DNA from: Flavobacterium sp.
GTDB taxonomy: Bacteria > Bacteroidota > Bacteroidia > Flavobacteriales > Flavobacteriaceae
NCBI RefSeq assembly: GCF_004295795.1
Contig: NZ_SEBR01000019.1
Span: 1 to 64,000 of the forward strand
DNA length: 64,000 nt
Direction of reading: 5' to 3'
Shown: positions 63,117-64,000 of the stretch, one piece after another
Layout: each line of letters begins with the position of its first letter
Numbering within the stretch: position 1 is the stretch's first letter
Notes under the pieces: generated by a model
Told to the model about the DNA's origin: nothing
The model's input: only the letters and a program-made list of their open reading frames with translations
Database searches by the model: none
Position numbers and translations under genes: made by a program

Positions 63117-63152
63117 ACAAAAAAAACGCCAACCGTTTCCGATTGGCGTCCA
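63117..63152 (-). terminator. Terminator of clpB
   Basis: On the minus strand a 10-bp stem with one G-T pair and a GAAA loop is followed by eight T's, about 20 nt past the clpB stop. Its 24-nt stem-loop is identical to 62045-62068. Confidence 0.9.
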
Positions 63153-63170
63153 ACTATTTTTTAGAAAATA

Positions 63171-64000
63171 TCAGTCATTATTGGCGAGCTCCGTCTGGTT
63201 CCTGAAAACCAATTCGCCGTCAAAACTGTCCAACAGAATAATGCTGTCGGTCTTGATTTGTCCCGACAAAATTTCTTTGGACAACTTGTTAAGCACCTCG
63301 CGCTGTATAACCCGTTTCACCGGACGCGCCCCAAAAGTAGGATCATATCCTTTTTGCGAAAGGTAATCGATGGCTTCAGGTGTCGCATCGAGCGTAATGT
63401 TCTGTTGCGCCAACATTCTGGTAACGCTTTTGAGCTGTAAACTCACGATGTGCTTGATGTTTTCGGCAGTCAAAGGCGTGAACATCACGATTTCGTCGAT
63501 TCGGTTTATGAATTCCGGACGCACTGTTTGTTTTAGCAAGCCAAGAACTTCCTCTTTCGCCGCTTCGGTCGCCGCTTCGACAGAACCGCGCAGATTCTCG
63601 AATTTCTCCTGAATGATTGCGCTTCCCATATTCGAGGTCATGATGATGATCGTGTTCTTGAAATCGGCGAGTCTGCCTTTGTTGTCGGTCAGTCGGCCTT
63701 CATCCAGGACTTGTAAAAGGATGTTGAACGTGTCCGGATGCGCTTTCTCGATCTCGTCCAGAAGCACCACCGAATACGGTTTGCGTCTCACGGCTTCGGT
63801 CAATTGTCCGCCTTCGTCATAACCCACATAGCCCGGAGGCGCTCCAACCAATCGGCTCACGCTGTGTCTTTCCTGGTATTCGCTCATGTCGATTCGCGTC
63901 ATCGCGTTCTCGTCGTCGAACAGATATTCCGCCAGCGCTTTGGCTAATTCGGTTTTCCCGACGCCCGTCGTTCCGAGAAAAAGAAACGATCCGATAGGTT
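63171..64000 (-). CDS. clpB: ATP-dependent chaperone ClpB, C-terminal part (cut by window edge)
   Basis: The last 276 codons or so of a Hsp100 disaggregase, partial at the right end of the window. The second AAA+ module is visible: Walker [15 protein letters not shown] in the edge bases, [20 protein letters not shown], Walker [12 protein letters not shown], a sensor-1 region [10 protein letters not shown], an arginine-finger region [14 protein letters not shown] and sensor 2 [15 protein letters not shown]. Works with DnaK to dissolve protein aggregates. The 5' half lies beyond position 64000. Confidence 0.95.
   Translation of the reverse strand, partial: PIGSFLFLGTTGVGKTELAKALAEYLFDDENAMTRIDMSEYQERHSVSRLVGAPPGYVGYDEGGQLTEAVRRKPYSVVLLDEIEKAHPDTFNILLQVLDEGRLTDNKGRLADFKNTIIIMTSNMGSAIIQEKFENLRGSVEAATEAAKEEVLGLLKQTVRPEFINRIDEIVMFTPLTAENIKHIVSLQLKSVTRMLAQQNITLDATPEAIDYLSQKGYDPTFGARPVKRVIQREVLNKLSKEILSGQIKTDSIILLDSFDGELVFRNQTELANND

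Overview
The window reads as chromosomal DNA of a flavobacterium (Bacteroidota, Flavobacteriaceae). Evidence: TAnnTTTG-type -7 promoter boxes with little Shine-Dalgarno signal; five secreted proteins with type IX secretion (T9SS) C-terminal sorting domains; the rpsF-rpsR-rplI and bamD-rpoZ-coaBC-DUF4835-recN gene orders; and several families largely confined to this phylum. It is mostly core genome. I see no phage, transposase, plasmid function, CRISPR array, tRNA or rRNA.

Layout. 1-480: hairpin-rich intergenic DNA. 480-6007: nadC, a YihY/BrkB membrane protein, a DUF2147 protein, a small zinc-finger-like protein and priA. 6211-8246: a LytTR response regulator divergent from the rpsF-rpsR-rplI operon. 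8300-11060: a VOC protein, a DUF6495-like protein, a GH114-like lipoprotein and much repeat-rich spacer. 11060-15204: ligA followed by three tandem YhhN-like membrane proteins. 15184-16896: a 5'-nucleotidase split into a lipoprotein half and a Tat-exported half. 16930-24600: dapA, bamD, rpoZ, coaBC, DUF4835 (PorD-like), recN and fabV. 24709-32675: three large T9SS cargo proteins in a row sharing modules. 32748-36713: a glycosyltransferase, coaE and a two-component system.

37181-42342 on the minus strand is a tightly packed run: ion channel, miaA, lipoprotein, beta-barrel-like protein, a second lipoprotein, a second barrel-like protein, and an acyl-ACP thioesterase. The lipoprotein/barrel pair is a duplicated two-gene cassette that I cannot match to a described system, and it is the best candidate here for something new. 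Next come an exonuclease/GIY-YIG fusion, a YggS-type protein, a fourth T9SS protein, DUF1015, a 3-hydroxyacyl-CoA dehydrogenase and a Gfo/Idh/MocA oxidoreductase. 50720-57528 holds pcm (probable TTG start) coupled to a T9SS-secreted S51 peptidase, an HTH regulator, smpB, an S8 lipoprotein protease with a missing oxyanion residue, and an M1 metallopeptidase. 57581-64000 holds a GNAT, a lipoprotein hydrolase, an aldose-epimerase-like protein, a TonB-C protein, a DJ-1/PfpI protein, VanZ- and DUF4352-like proteins, and the 3' end of clpB cut by the window edge.

The spacers carry several families of short structured repeats. Two stand out: a 47-nt double hairpin in two copies with a compensatory base change, and an element with conserved ends whose core differs completely between copies but is self-complementary in both.

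All functional names rest on motif recognition by eye; no database search was possible.
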